Origin: Candidatus Aenigmatarchaeota archaeon
GTDB lineage: Archaea > Aenigmatarchaeota > Aenigmatarchaeia > QMZP01 > JAFGSV01
Assembly: GCA_016931255.1 (NCBI GenBank)
Contig: JAFGFG010000009.1
Span: forward strand, 27,627 to 91,626
Direction of reading: 5' to 3'
Length of the DNA stretch: 64,000 nt
Under the pieces are notes generated by a model, which ran no database searches, was not told the DNA's origin, and saw nothing but the letters and a program-made list of their open reading frames with translations. Shown here piece by piece: positions 1 to 8,866 of this stretch. Position numbers and translations under genes: made by a program. Position 1 is the first letter of the stretch. Each line of letters begins with the position of its first letter.

Positions 1-132
1 CTCCAGCAGGGAGAAATATCTTTCTCCTATCACCTGGGCTACTGGCTCTGATCTCTGCATACCGGAGTGCCCCTTTGCGAGGTAGTCCAGCACCAGTGCC
101 CATTCATCCTTTTTTATAGGTTTGACTGTCAT
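1..132 (-). CDS. DUF655-like predicted RNA-binding protein (N-terminal part, truncated by window edge)
   Basis: Reverse-strand frame MTVKPIKKDEWALVLDYLAKGHSGMQRSEPVAQVIGERYFSLLE... resembles the archaeal DUF655 N-terminus (VLDYLxxGH ... VAQxIGxxYFxLLE). Confidence 0.6.
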   Translation of the reverse strand, partial: MTVKPIKKDEWALVLDYLAKGHSGMQRSEPVAQVIGERYFSLLE

Positions 133-200
133 TTTTCTCACTTCCTATGATTACAATGAATCTATATTTTATATTAATTTAGTCGCTTGGTCCCAGAAAA

Positions 201-208
201 ATTTATAA
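201..208 (+). promoter_or_regulatory. TATA box of aIF5A gene (leaderless geometry)
   Basis: AAAAATTTATAAC; TTTATA begins 28 nt upstream of ATG at 230. Confidence 0.55.
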
Positions 209-229
209 CTGCCCTCTACAATTAAAGAT

Positions 230-616
230 ATGGCAACAAAAGCTAGCACAGTAAAGGCTCTCAAACCGGGGCATTACGTCATAATAGAGGACGAACCATG
301 CAAGGTTCTGAGCATCTCCCTATCAAAGCCGGGAAAGCACGGGTCAACGAAGGCGCGTGTCGATGCCGTTGGCATATTCGACAACAAGAAAAGGAATTTA
401 CTCAAACCGGCAGACTCAGCTGTTCAGGTCCCGATAATCGAAAAGAAGAAAGCTCAGGTAATCTCAGTTTCAGGAGCATATGTCCAGCTCATGGACATGG
501 AGGAATACAATACATTCGACGCATCAATACCTGAAGAGATGAAAGGAAAGCTTGAGTCAGGCCAGGAGATAAACTACTGGAAAATCGGTGAAAAGGTTCT
601 TGTGAAGGAGTCCTGA
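230..616 (+). CDS. eif5A: translation initiation factor aIF5A
   Basis: 128 aa; hypusination-loop region SKPGKHGSTKARVDAVGIFD typical of IF5A. Confidence 0.96.
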   Translation: MATKASTVKALKPGHYVIIEDEPCKVLSISLSKPGKHGSTKARVDAVGIFDNKKRNLLKPADSAVQVPIIEKKKAQVISVSGAYVQLMDMEEYNTFDASIPEEMKGKLESGQEINYWKIGEKVLVKES

Positions 617-704
617 AAAGAGGATTTCCCATATACTGATGTGGAGTAATATAGAACTAATCCATCTGTTGGATTTTTAAGCTTTTTATGACAAACGAAT
701 ATTC

Positions 705-794
705 ATGAAAAATCTTTGGTACGACGAAGAGGACGAAGAGGCTGACGAAGACTCGGATGAAGATAGCGAAGATGTAGAAGAAGACGATTGGTAA
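705..794 (+). CDS. 29-aa highly acidic microprotein (putative)
   Basis: Short ORF MKNLWYDEEDEEADEDSDEDSEDVEEDDW; 18 of 29 residues are D/E; AT-rich TATA-like element upstream (TTTTTAAGCTTTTTATG). Confidence 0.4.
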   Translation: MKNLWYDEEDEEADEDSDEDSEDVEEDDW

Positions 795-865
795 ATGATT
801 CTTCCTTCTCCGGTCAACACTTTTTGATAGGTTTATTTCGCTGTAATTTAAGAAAAATCAGGAAT

Positions 866-1654
866 TCACTGTGAATTCCACATGTTATTGAACATGTGCT
901 CAAGCGCTCCTGCTGAGACATGCTTTGAAGCTGCCCAGAAAGCGACATCCTGCGTGTGGTGCACTTCTGCTGTGTCTGTCAGTGCCATCATGAAGTGCTC
1001 CCCGTCTACTGTGAATATCCTTCCCATTGAAGCCGGAAGCGGCTTGACCTCAGCGATTGACGAGAGTGTCTTGGCTGTCTTTGTTTCAGCATTCGGTGTA
1101 AGAATCCTTATCTTTGCACCAGACTTCTTTGCATTCTTCAGTGAGTTGTGATGCTTGTCATGGATTTCGGCGAGGCCTTCGTCAGTTGTGATTATGTTTA
1201 TGCTACTTCTGGCGCCCTTGAAAAGTGATTTCATCTGCTGGTTGATCGAGAAACTGCCTTTCAGTGTTCCTGCGAGGTCAGAAGCCTGAATCATTGAGAA
1301 TCCCTTGTTGTATATTTCCTCAAGCTCTGTCATCACGCTGGATCCGGTCATCTTTTCCATCCTGTCTATTGTGTCCGTATGCTTTCGGTGGAGGTTATCC
1401 TTTGCCCTTTCAATCGCATCCTTCGGTGCAAGTGAAACATACTTTATGGGCTTGGATGACTGCGCAACTACGAATCCCTTGTCAGCAAGTGACTCAAGAA
1501 CATCATAAGAACGGGACCTCGGAACCTTTGCAATCTCAGAAACCTCACCGGCTGTTGCAACACCCTTGGCTATGAGTGCCACATAAATCTTTCTCTCGTA
1601 AAGATTAAGGCCGATGTTCTTCAGTGCATCGAGTATTTCCTGCGATCCCAACAT
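866..1654 (-). CDS. TrmB-family transcriptional regulator
   Basis: N-terminal wHTH typical of TrmB (LKNIGLNLYERKIYVALIAKGVATAGEVSEIAKVPRSRSYDVLESLADKGFV). Confidence 0.88.
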   Translation of the reverse strand: MLGSQEILDALKNIGLNLYERKIYVALIAKGVATAGEVSEIAKVPRSRSYDVLESLADKGFVVAQSSKPIKYVSLAPKDAIERAKDNLHRKHTDTIDRMEKMTGSSVMTELEEIYNKGFSMIQASDLAGTLKGSFSINQQMKSLFKGARSSINIITTDEGLAEIHDKHHNSLKNAKKSGAKIRILTPNAETKTAKTLSSIAEVKPLPASMGRIFTVDGEHFMMALTDTAEVHHTQDVAFWAASKHVSAGALEHMFNNMWNSQ

Positions 1655-1853
1655 ATTATCTCCATTTGTTACTGCTTACTAATTAACATTTATATTTTTA
1701 AATGTTTTTCCGAACACAGTAGTCACAAAACCACTGTGCTGAATATGAAATATGTTAGTAAGTTATTTAAAGATATTGTCACTTCTTAGTAGTCTAAAAA
1801 TACGAGCCATATTTCTTTATACATGTTACAGAAATAATTAACAGGTAAGAGTT

Positions 1854-3083
1854 ATGTCAAAGTTCCAGCCGCCACGAGGCACAAGAGACTTCCTTCCGGA
1901 TGATATGGTCAGGAGAAGGGATGTTTTCGAAAAGATAATGGATATCTTCAGGAGGTACGGCTATGGCGAGGTGTGGACGCCCGCATTCGAGGACTTCGAG
2001 CTTCTGTCAAAGAAGTCAGGACCTGAGATTGAGGAAGAGATATATTCATTCAAGGACAAATCCGGCAGGAAACTGGGACTGAAATTCGATCCCACAGTTC
2101 CCATATGCAGGATAGTCGCATCGAACCCGTCGCTCCAGAAGCCTGCAAGGTTCTGCTACATAACAAACATGTGGCGCTATGACCGTCCCGGCGCCGGCCG
2201 CTGGAGGGAGTTCTGGCAGTCAGGCGTTGAGCTCATAGGCCCAATGACACCGGAAGCTGATGCAGAGATGCTCGCGCTTGTAAGCGATTCCCTGAAAGCC
2301 ATCGGCGCGAAAGGATTCTACTTCAGGATAAGCTCAAGAAAGATAGTGGATGCATTCGTCAGGGAGGCGGGAATACCTGAGAAAAGTACAGCTGATGTAT
2401 TCAGGGCCATAGACAAGCTTGACAAGATAGGCGAAAGCGGCGTCATGGCTGAGATGAAATCACGCGGAATAAAGCCTTCGCAGGCTGACGCTTTCATGGA
2501 TTTGATAAAAAGCGGGAAGTCCGGCGGGCCTGAGCTTGATGAATTGAAATCCATACAGGCTACAGCCAAGAGGATGGGCGTGCCGAATGTCGAGATAGAC
2601 CTGAGCATCGTGCGCGGCATTGATTATTATACAGGGTTTGTTTTCGAGACAATGGTTAAGGGGTTTGAAAAACTGGGCTCTGTTGCTTCAGGCGGGCGCT
2701 ACGACAAGCTCATTGGAATATACAGCGGGAATGATGTGCCTGCAACAGGATACGGTATGGGCATAGACCGCCTGCTTGAGATAATACCAGAGAAGGAAGC
2801 AGAGCCGCCTGTCACAGTATTCGTTGTGCCTGTTAAAGACGAAGTCAAAAATGATGCCATTGCGATAACCCAGGTACTGAGGGGCAGGGGAGTGAGCACT
2901 GAGACAGAGATGATGGGAAGGAACATACGAAAGCAGCTCGAATATATATCCAAGAGGGGCATACCTTTCGCAATCATAGTGGGGCCGAGCGAGGTCAGCG
3001 CAAAGAAGTACACACTCAGGGACATGAAGACCGGCAAGGAAACGAAGCTTTCATTGGATTCCATAATCAGGAAACTTGCTTAA
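1854..3083 (+). CDS. hisS: histidyl-tRNA synthetase
   Basis: Class II motifs PPRGTRDFLPDD, RYDRPGAGRWREFWQ, RGIDYYTGFVFE, GGRYD, GYGMGIDRL. Confidence 0.97.
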   Translation: MSKFQPPRGTRDFLPDDMVRRRDVFEKIMDIFRRYGYGEVWTPAFEDFELLSKKSGPEIEEEIYSFKDKSGRKLGLKFDPTVPICRIVASNPSLQKPARFCYITNMWRYDRPGAGRWREFWQSGVELIGPMTPEADAEMLALVSDSLKAIGAKGFYFRISSRKIVDAFVREAGIPEKSTADVFRAIDKLDKIGESGVMAEMKSRGIKPSQADAFMDLIKSGKSGGPELDELKSIQATAKRMGVPNVEIDLSIVRGIDYYTGFVFETMVKGFEKLGSVASGGRYDKLIGIYSGNDVPATGYGMGIDRLLEIIPEKEAEPPVTVFVVPVKDEVKNDAIAITQVLRGRGVSTETEMMGRNIRKQLEYISKRGIPFAIIVGPSEVSAKKYTLRDMKTGKETKLSLDSIIRKLA

Positions 3084-3656
3084 CTATTTTCTGAAGAACG
3101 AAAGATAAGCCGTATGCATGAGACCTTTCGTTTCGGGCCTGGTGCCTGTTTCCTTAACTGCCATCTCCCTGACTATGCATTCAATAGACTGCTCGTGCTT
3201 CAGACCCTTTTCAATGCACAGCAGGACGAATTTCCTCATCTGCTCCACTGTAGGGAGATACGAGACCAGATACCCGCCTTTCTTCAGCGCACTGCAGACA
3301 TGGTCAATTGCATGCCAGGGCTCCGGCATGTCCAGCGTGATTACGTCCACGTCCTTCTCATCAATGCCTTTGAATATGTCGCGATTTTTCACTTCCACAT
3401 ACTTCTCAAATCCTGCTTTCTTTACGTTCCTTGCGGCAATCTTCGAAAAATCCTCGCGCAACTCGTAGGAGAAAACCTTTCCTTCGGGTTTCACCTGATT
3501 CGCAAGGAAGATTGAAAGAAATCCTGAACCCGCTCCTGCGTCAACAACCATGTCGCCTGACGTGAGTCCTGTAAATGCGGCTATCATCCCCGCATCCTTG
3601 AGAGTTATAATCTGCGGCCCCCTCGCAAGCTTCCTGAATAGTTCCGGTATTCTCAT
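3084..3656 (-). CDS. trmI: tRNA (adenine-N1)-methyltransferase TrmI/Gcd14 family
   Basis: SAM motif VVDAGAGSGFLSIFLA; DVITLDMPEPWHA motif. Start set at MRIPELFRK. Confidence 0.88.
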   Translation of the reverse strand: MRIPELFRKLARGPQIITLKDAGMIAAFTGLTSGDMVVDAGAGSGFLSIFLANQVKPEGKVFSYELREDFSKIAARNVKKAGFEKYVEVKNRDIFKGIDEKDVDVITLDMPEPWHAIDHVCSALKKGGYLVSYLPTVEQMRKFVLLCIEKGLKHEQSIECIVREMAVKETGTRPETKGLMHTAYLSFFRK

Positions 3657-3736
3657 AAGTAAACCTCTAACCAACTGTTTTAAAAACAATACATTTATTA
3701 ACATTACCCAGTATAATTACAGATGCGTGGTTGCCC

Positions 3737-4033
3737 ATGAAATATCCGAAAAACAAGAACACATACTGCCCGAAATGCAAGAAGCATACTGAGCACACAG
3801 TCAGCATAAGCAGCAGGAAAGGGAGAGGAAAGGCACACCCGTTGTCAGAGGCTCAGAGGAGATTCAAGGAAAAGCTCAAGGGATACACTTCATTCCCAAG
3901 ACCAAATCCGAAAGGTGACGGAAAGCCCACGAAAAAGCTGGACCTAAGGTTTAAATGCAAGGAATGCAGCAAGAGCCATACGAAGAGCAGCGGCAGCTTC
4001 AGGGCAAAAAAATTCGAATTTAAGGGGAAATGA
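3737..4033 (+). CDS. rpl44e: ribosomal protein eL42/L44e
   Basis: [22 protein letters not shown] ... [21 protein letters not shown]. Confidence 0.95.
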   Translation: MKYPKNKNTYCPKCKKHTEHTVSISSRKGRGKAHPLSEAQRRFKEKLKGYTSFPRPNPKGDGKPTKKLDLRFKCKECSKSHTKSSGSFRAKKFEFKGK

Positions 4034-4034
4034 T

Positions 4035-4202
4035 ATGACTGGAGATTTTCTTAAGGTAAAGTGCAAGGACTGCAAGAATGAGCAGGTAATATTCTCAAAG
4101 CCCGCAGGCGAGGTAAAGTGCCTTGTATGCGGCTCTGTACTCGCGAAGAATACAGGCGGACGGGCTGAGATAACAGGCAACATCATAAAGAACGTTGAAT
4201 AA
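4035..4202 (+). CDS. rps27e: ribosomal protein eS27 (S27e)
   Basis: Not in ORF track (55 aa): MTGDFLKVKCKDCKNEQVIFSKPAGEVKCLVCGSVLAKNTGGRAEITGNIIKNVE; zinc ribbon. Confidence 0.93.
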   Translation: MTGDFLKVKCKDCKNEQVIFSKPAGEVKCLVCGSVLAKNTGGRAEITGNIIKNVE

Positions 4203-4252
4203 AGAAACGCTTCCGGGAGCTTTTTAAATATCTCTCTTCTCTATGTTATCGT

Positions 4253-5017
4253 ATGAGAAAGCGAGGTCTGCCGGAAAGGGGTGAGATGGTTGTCTGCGAG
4301 ATAACCAAGATAAATCCCAATTCCGTTTATGCGAAGCTTCTTGAATATGACAGAAGCGGAATGATACACGTCTCGGAGATAGCCAAGCGATGGGTCAAGG
4401 ACATCCGTGAGTTCGTAAAGCTCAGGCAGCTCGTTGTGTGCAGTGTCGGCCGCGCTGATGAGAATGATATTTCTCTTTCACTGAAAAGGGTGAACAAGAA
4501 TCAGGGAGACAGGAAACTCCAGGAATACAAGAAGGAGATGAATGCTGAGAAGTTCCTTGAGCAGATAGCCAAGCAGCTGGGAAAGACACTCGAGGAAGCA
4601 TTCGAGGAAGTCGGTTATGACCTTGAGGAGAAGTTCGGTTCAGTAAACAAGTCCTTCGAAACAGCCCTGAGGAATCCCAACCTTCTCGCAGAGAAGGGGA
4701 TAAACAAGGAATGGGCGGACGCCATCACCGAAATGGCCAAGAAGAATTATGTTGAGAAGACTTACGAGGTGAAGTCCAAACTCAATCTCGTCAGTTATGC
4801 TGAGAACGGCATGGAAGTTATCAAGGGCGCACTCATGAAGGCTGCGGAAAATGGGCTTGATGTAAGGTACATATCCGCACCCAAATACCAGATCACCGGA
4901 ACCGGCAAAAACATAAAGGAAGTCAAGGAGCTTGTCGAAAACGTAAGCAGGGAAGTGGTCGGGAAAGTAGAAAAGTCCGGAGGGGAGTGTAGCTTCGTCC
5001 TTGAGGGGAAGAACTGA
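4253..5017 (+). CDS. eif2a: translation initiation factor aIF2 alpha subunit
   Basis: N-terminal S1 domain (GEMVVCEITKINPNSVYAKLLEYDRSGMIHVSEIAKRWVKDIREFVK). Confidence 0.95.
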   Translation: MRKRGLPERGEMVVCEITKINPNSVYAKLLEYDRSGMIHVSEIAKRWVKDIREFVKLRQLVVCSVGRADENDISLSLKRVNKNQGDRKLQEYKKEMNAEKFLEQIAKQLGKTLEEAFEEVGYDLEEKFGSVNKSFETALRNPNLLAEKGINKEWADAITEMAKKNYVEKTYEVKSKLNLVSYAENGMEVIKGALMKAAENGLDVRYISAPKYQITGTGKNIKEVKELVENVSREVVGKVEKSGGECSFVLEGKN

Positions 5018-5036
5018 ATTCTCCACAGGTGGTACC

Positions 5037-6368
5037 ATGGTTCTCGATACATTCGGAGACTCGATAAAGAAGATTTTCAGTAAAGTTACTGGTTACTCTT
5101 TAGTAGACAAGGAAAAGGTCGATGCGCTTGTCATAGAGCTGCAGAGAGCGCTGATACAGGCTGATGTTGACATAGAGTTGATAGCAGAGCTTTCCGGAAG
5201 GATAAAGAACAACGTTCTCAAGAAAGATCTTCCCAAGGGCATGAGCATGAAGGAGGTCCTTGTCAAGAACCTATATGATGAACTGGTGTGGTTCCTCGGA
5301 GAAAAGAGCAATGGTCTTGAGCTGAAGAAGCAGCGCATACTTCTCATAGGGCTTTTCGGTGCCGGAAAAACAACTGCAGCCGGAAAGCTTGCGAAATGGT
5401 TCCAGACACGCGGTCTTCAGGCAGGTCTTGTTGCATGCGATGTTCACAGGCCCGCAGCCCAGGACCAGCTTGAGCAGAACGCAAAAAGGATAAACGCGCC
5501 TGTCTACAGGGACGGCAAGGGCGCAGACGGCGTGGCAAAGGAAGCTGTCAAAAAGTCAAAGGAACATGTGATGATTTTCGACTCTGCGGGGCGTGATGCG
5601 CTTGACGGTGAACTCGCAAAGGAACTGAAGGCCCTGAGCAAGACGGTTAACCCCGACGAGGTCTTCCTTGTCATACCCGCTGAGCTTGGACAGGCCGCGC
5701 GGACGCAGGCATCCGAATTCTCAAAGCTTGTTGGCATAACAGGCATAATAATAACAAAAATGGACGGCACTGCAAAGGGCGGTGCCGCGCTGGCTGCATG
5801 CAGGGCAGCGGGTACGAGCGTCCGTTTCATTGGAACAGGCGAGAAGATAGGCGACCTTGAAGTCTACGACCCGAAGCGTTTCATCGGAAGGCTAATCGGA
5901 TACGGCGACATTGAAGGACTCATGGAAAAGGCAAAAGAAGCAGGCATGAGCGAGGATGTCGCAAAGAGGATAATGGACGGGAAGTTCACAATGAGGGATT
6001 TTCAGGAGCAGATAAAGTCAATGAAAGGAATGGGTTCCATGACCAAGATGCTCGATATGCTTCCCGGCGGTTCCTCTGCATTGAAGAAGAAGCTTCCTGA
6101 TGGTTTCCTCAGCAATCAAGAAGAAAAAATGAAGAAATGGGAATTTGCTATAAATTCCATGACACCCCATGAGAGGGAGAATCCCGAAGACATAACCTCC
6201 AGCCGCATAAAAAGGATAGCTTCAGGATCGGGCATGAGGGAGGACGAGGTCAGGCATATGATGAAGTCTTACAAGCAGATAAAGAAAGTGATGAAGATGA
6301 CGAAGGGCGGGAAGGCATTCAAGCGCGGCCCGTTCGCGAATATAGCGAAGCAGTTTGGGATGGGATGA
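5037..6368 (+). CDS. srp54: signal recognition particle GTPase SRP54
   Basis: G1 GLFGAGKTTAAGKLAKWF, ACDVHRPAAQDQL, FDSAGR, TKMDGTAKGGAAL, and Met-rich M domain. Confidence 0.97.
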   Translation: MVLDTFGDSIKKIFSKVTGYSLVDKEKVDALVIELQRALIQADVDIELIAELSGRIKNNVLKKDLPKGMSMKEVLVKNLYDELVWFLGEKSNGLELKKQRILLIGLFGAGKTTAAGKLAKWFQTRGLQAGLVACDVHRPAAQDQLEQNAKRINAPVYRDGKGADGVAKEAVKKSKEHVMIFDSAGRDALDGELAKELKALSKTVNPDEVFLVIPAELGQAARTQASEFSKLVGITGIIITKMDGTAKGGAALAACRAAGTSVRFIGTGEKIGDLEVYDPKRFIGRLIGYGDIEGLMEKAKEAGMSEDVAKRIMDGKFTMRDFQEQIKSMKGMGSMTKMLDMLPGGSSALKKKLPDGFLSNQEEKMKKWEFAINSMTPHERENPEDITSSRIKRIASGSGMREDEVRHMMKSYKQIKKVMKMTKGGKAFKRGPFANIAKQFGMG

Positions 6369-6370
6369 TT

Positions 6371-8002
6371 ATGAAGGTTACGATAGCTCAGCTGAATCCT
6401 GTGGTCGGGGACATAGACGGCAACCTTAAGAAAGCAAAGGATGTGCTCTCCAATGCCGGTGGCACGGACCTCGTGGTATTTCCTGAGATGTTCCTAACAG
6501 GATATCCGCCGAGGGACCTTCTCGAAAAGAAGTATTTCATAGAGAGGTCTATGAAGGCTGTTGAGAAGCTTGCGAAGGCTTCGGAGAATTACGATTTCGG
6601 TATAATAGTAGGTGTTCCTGAGAAGAACGGGGGTAAAGAGGGAATGGGGCTTTACAATACTGCTGTTCTCCTGCATAAGGGGAAAAAGAAAATAGTTCAG
6701 CGAAAATCACTCCTCCCAACTTATGACGTATTCGATGAGGCAAGATATTTCGATCCCGCAGATAAGATAGATGTTGTCGGTTTCGGTGATGAAAAAATAG
6801 GGATTTCGATTTGCGAGGATGCATGGAATGACCCTCAGCTCTGGCACAGGCGGCACTATGACTTCAATCCCATAGAAGAGCTTGCAAAGAAAGGCGCTAC
6901 CCTGATGATAAACATATCAGCCTCGCCGTTTCATCTAGGGAAAGGCCGCATAAGATACAGGCTTGTCAGCAATCATTCAAAGAAGCACGGTGTCCCATTC
7001 ATCTACGTCAATCAGGTGGGGGCGAATGACGAACTGATATTCGACGGAAGGAGTATATTCACTGACTCAGATGGAAAACTGGTGACATCACTTCCTCCAT
7101 TTAAGGAAACGGTTGTCACAGTCGACACAAAAGAAAAGGGTAAATCCGAATACATCGAGGAGGGAGAAATGGAGAGCCTCGAAAGCGCTCTTGTTCTTGG
7201 AGTGGGCGATTACTTCAGGAAGTGTGGATTCAGGGAAGCGGTTGTCGGACTTTCAGGAGGCATAGATTCTGCTGTGACATGTGCACTGGCTGTCAAAGCA
7301 CTCGGAAAAGAGAATGTACTGGGAATATCGATGCCTTCCAGATTCTCGTCCACGGGAAGCGTTGACGACTCCGAGAGGCTCGCAAAAAATCTTGGCATAG
7401 AATTCAAGGTTATACCAATAAAGGAAGTGCATGATTCTTATATTGCCACGCTGAAGGAACATTTCAAGGGGAAGAAGGAAGACGTTACAGAAGAAAACAT
7501 CCAAGCAAGGATAAGGGGAAATCTCCTCATGGCGTTCTCGAACAAGTTCGGGCATCTCGTGCTCTCAACCGGCAACAAGAGCGAGGTTTCTGTCGGCTAC
7601 TGCACACTTTACGGAGATATGACAGGAGGACTTTCCGTGATATCGGATGTCCCAAAGACAATGGTATATGAACTTGCCAGATACATCAACAGGAATAAAG
7701 AGATAATTCCCAAAGAGACCATAGAGAAACCGCCTTCTGCAGAGCTGAGACCCAATCAGAAGGATCAGGACAGCCTTCCGCCTTATGATATACTCGACGA
7801 AATACTGAAGTATTATGTTGATGAAAGGCTTTCATCGGATGAAATAAAGAGTAAAGGATTCAACAAGGACACAGTTGACTGGGTTATAAGGACTGTCAAC
7901 AGGAACGAATACAAGAGAAAGCAGGCTGCTCCCGGACTGAAGGTCACTTCCAAGGCTTTTGGTCAGGGACGAAGGATACCAATAGCTGCAAAGCACGAAT
8001 GA
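6371..8002 (+). CDS. nadE: glutamine-hydrolysing NAD+ synthase
   Basis: N-terminal nitrilase domain (VFPEMFLTGYPPRDLL, KSLLPTYDVFDEARYF, ICEDAW) plus NAD synthase P-loop GLSGGIDSAVTC. Confidence 0.95.
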   Translation: MKVTIAQLNPVVGDIDGNLKKAKDVLSNAGGTDLVVFPEMFLTGYPPRDLLEKKYFIERSMKAVEKLAKASENYDFGIIVGVPEKNGGKEGMGLYNTAVLLHKGKKKIVQRKSLLPTYDVFDEARYFDPADKIDVVGFGDEKIGISICEDAWNDPQLWHRRHYDFNPIEELAKKGATLMINISASPFHLGKGRIRYRLVSNHSKKHGVPFIYVNQVGANDELIFDGRSIFTDSDGKLVTSLPPFKETVVTVDTKEKGKSEYIEEGEMESLESALVLGVGDYFRKCGFREAVVGLSGGIDSAVTCALAVKALGKENVLGISMPSRFSSTGSVDDSERLAKNLGIEFKVIPIKEVHDSYIATLKEHFKGKKEDVTEENIQARIRGNLLMAFSNKFGHLVLSTGNKSEVSVGYCTLYGDMTGGLSVISDVPKTMVYELARYINRNKEIIPKETIEKPPSAELRPNQKDQDSLPPYDILDEILKYYVDERLSSDEIKSKGFNKDTVDWVIRTVNRNEYKRKQAAPGLKVTSKAFGQGRRIPIAAKHE

Positions 8003-8030
8003 TTTAATTATTAGCGAGTAGTGATTAAAT
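8002..8030. repeat. inverted repeat ATTTAAT...ATTAAAT downstream of nadE
   Basis: 7-bp perfect arms at 8002-8008 and 8024-8030. Confidence 0.45.
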
Positions 8031-8032
8031 AA

Positions 8033-8046
8033 ATATTTATAAATAT
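8033..8046 (+). promoter_or_regulatory. 14-bp perfect palindrome ATATTTATAAATAT containing TATA box
   Basis: Self-reverse-complementary; centre about 25 nt upstream of ATG 8065. Confidence 0.5.
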
Positions 8047-8064
8047 GTCATTCATAGATTTTCT

Positions 8065-8811
8065 ATGTCAAATAGCATGGTTAGCATTCCGAGGCTAAAA
8101 ATATATGGTGCAGGAGACTTCAACAGGAATGTTCCATACTTTCTGGAAGGCGATATTTCGCCTGAGATAAATAACTACGAAAAGAAGTTCTTGGATATTC
8201 ATAAGGAAACAATAACACTCGGCGAGCAGGCAGGATTGTGGAATTCTTATCTCTTATCAGAGCTTGGCGAACTCGATCTCGGGGAAGCAAAGAACGCAAT
8301 CTATTCAGTGTTCGAAGGCATCGGCGGTGGAAACTTCACAAATGACGCATGCAACTATGATGGTGGGATAAAGCTCAAAAAATCCAAGAAAACGGACAGG
8401 TCAGTCGAGTGGATAATACACCCTGAAAGTTTCGAGAAGAAGAACGGCATATGGGTAGCAAAGATTGGTCCGGATTCCGAAGTTAAACATATTATTATTC
8501 CTTCATCTGGTTATGTACAACTTACATGTGATGGAGCATTCAGGCCTGATACAGGAACACCATTTTCCACTGTGAAACTTCGGCCTGACGCTGTCAAGTC
8601 ATGGATAGATGCCGGATACAGTCCTGAATTCGCAGAAAAAGCTGTTACACACTTTTATTGTAGGCACGAAGGAAAAGGAACAACTTCTGTTGGTCGCTGG
8701 AATAAGGGCGACCACTATGGGCAGTTCAATCTTTATGCCGTATATGACCCAGACTATGGTGGAACTGATTTCGGATCACTTGCGCTAGAATCAATCTCAG
8801 TGAAAAAGTAA
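8065..8811 (+). CDS. hypothetical protein
   Basis: 248-aa ORF with own TATA element; no family recognised. Confidence 0.75.
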   Translation: MSNSMVSIPRLKIYGAGDFNRNVPYFLEGDISPEINNYEKKFLDIHKETITLGEQAGLWNSYLLSELGELDLGEAKNAIYSVFEGIGGGNFTNDACNYDGGIKLKKSKKTDRSVEWIIHPESFEKKNGIWVAKIGPDSEVKHIIIPSSGYVQLTCDGAFRPDTGTPFSTVKLRPDAVKSWIDAGYSPEFAEKAVTHFYCRHEGKGTTSVGRWNKGDHYGQFNLYAVYDPDYGGTDFGSLALESISVKK

Positions 8812-8866
8812 GAATCATGAACACGCAAAATTACTATTTAAATACACTCTTCTTTTCATCTTCTTT

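Noticed and set aside
5018-5036. Missing Nop10 after aIF2-alpha (common archaeal eL44-eS27-aIF2a-Nop10 order)
   Set aside because: SRP54 follows instead; gene-order variation is common and Nop10 may lie elsewhere, so not reported as a finding.
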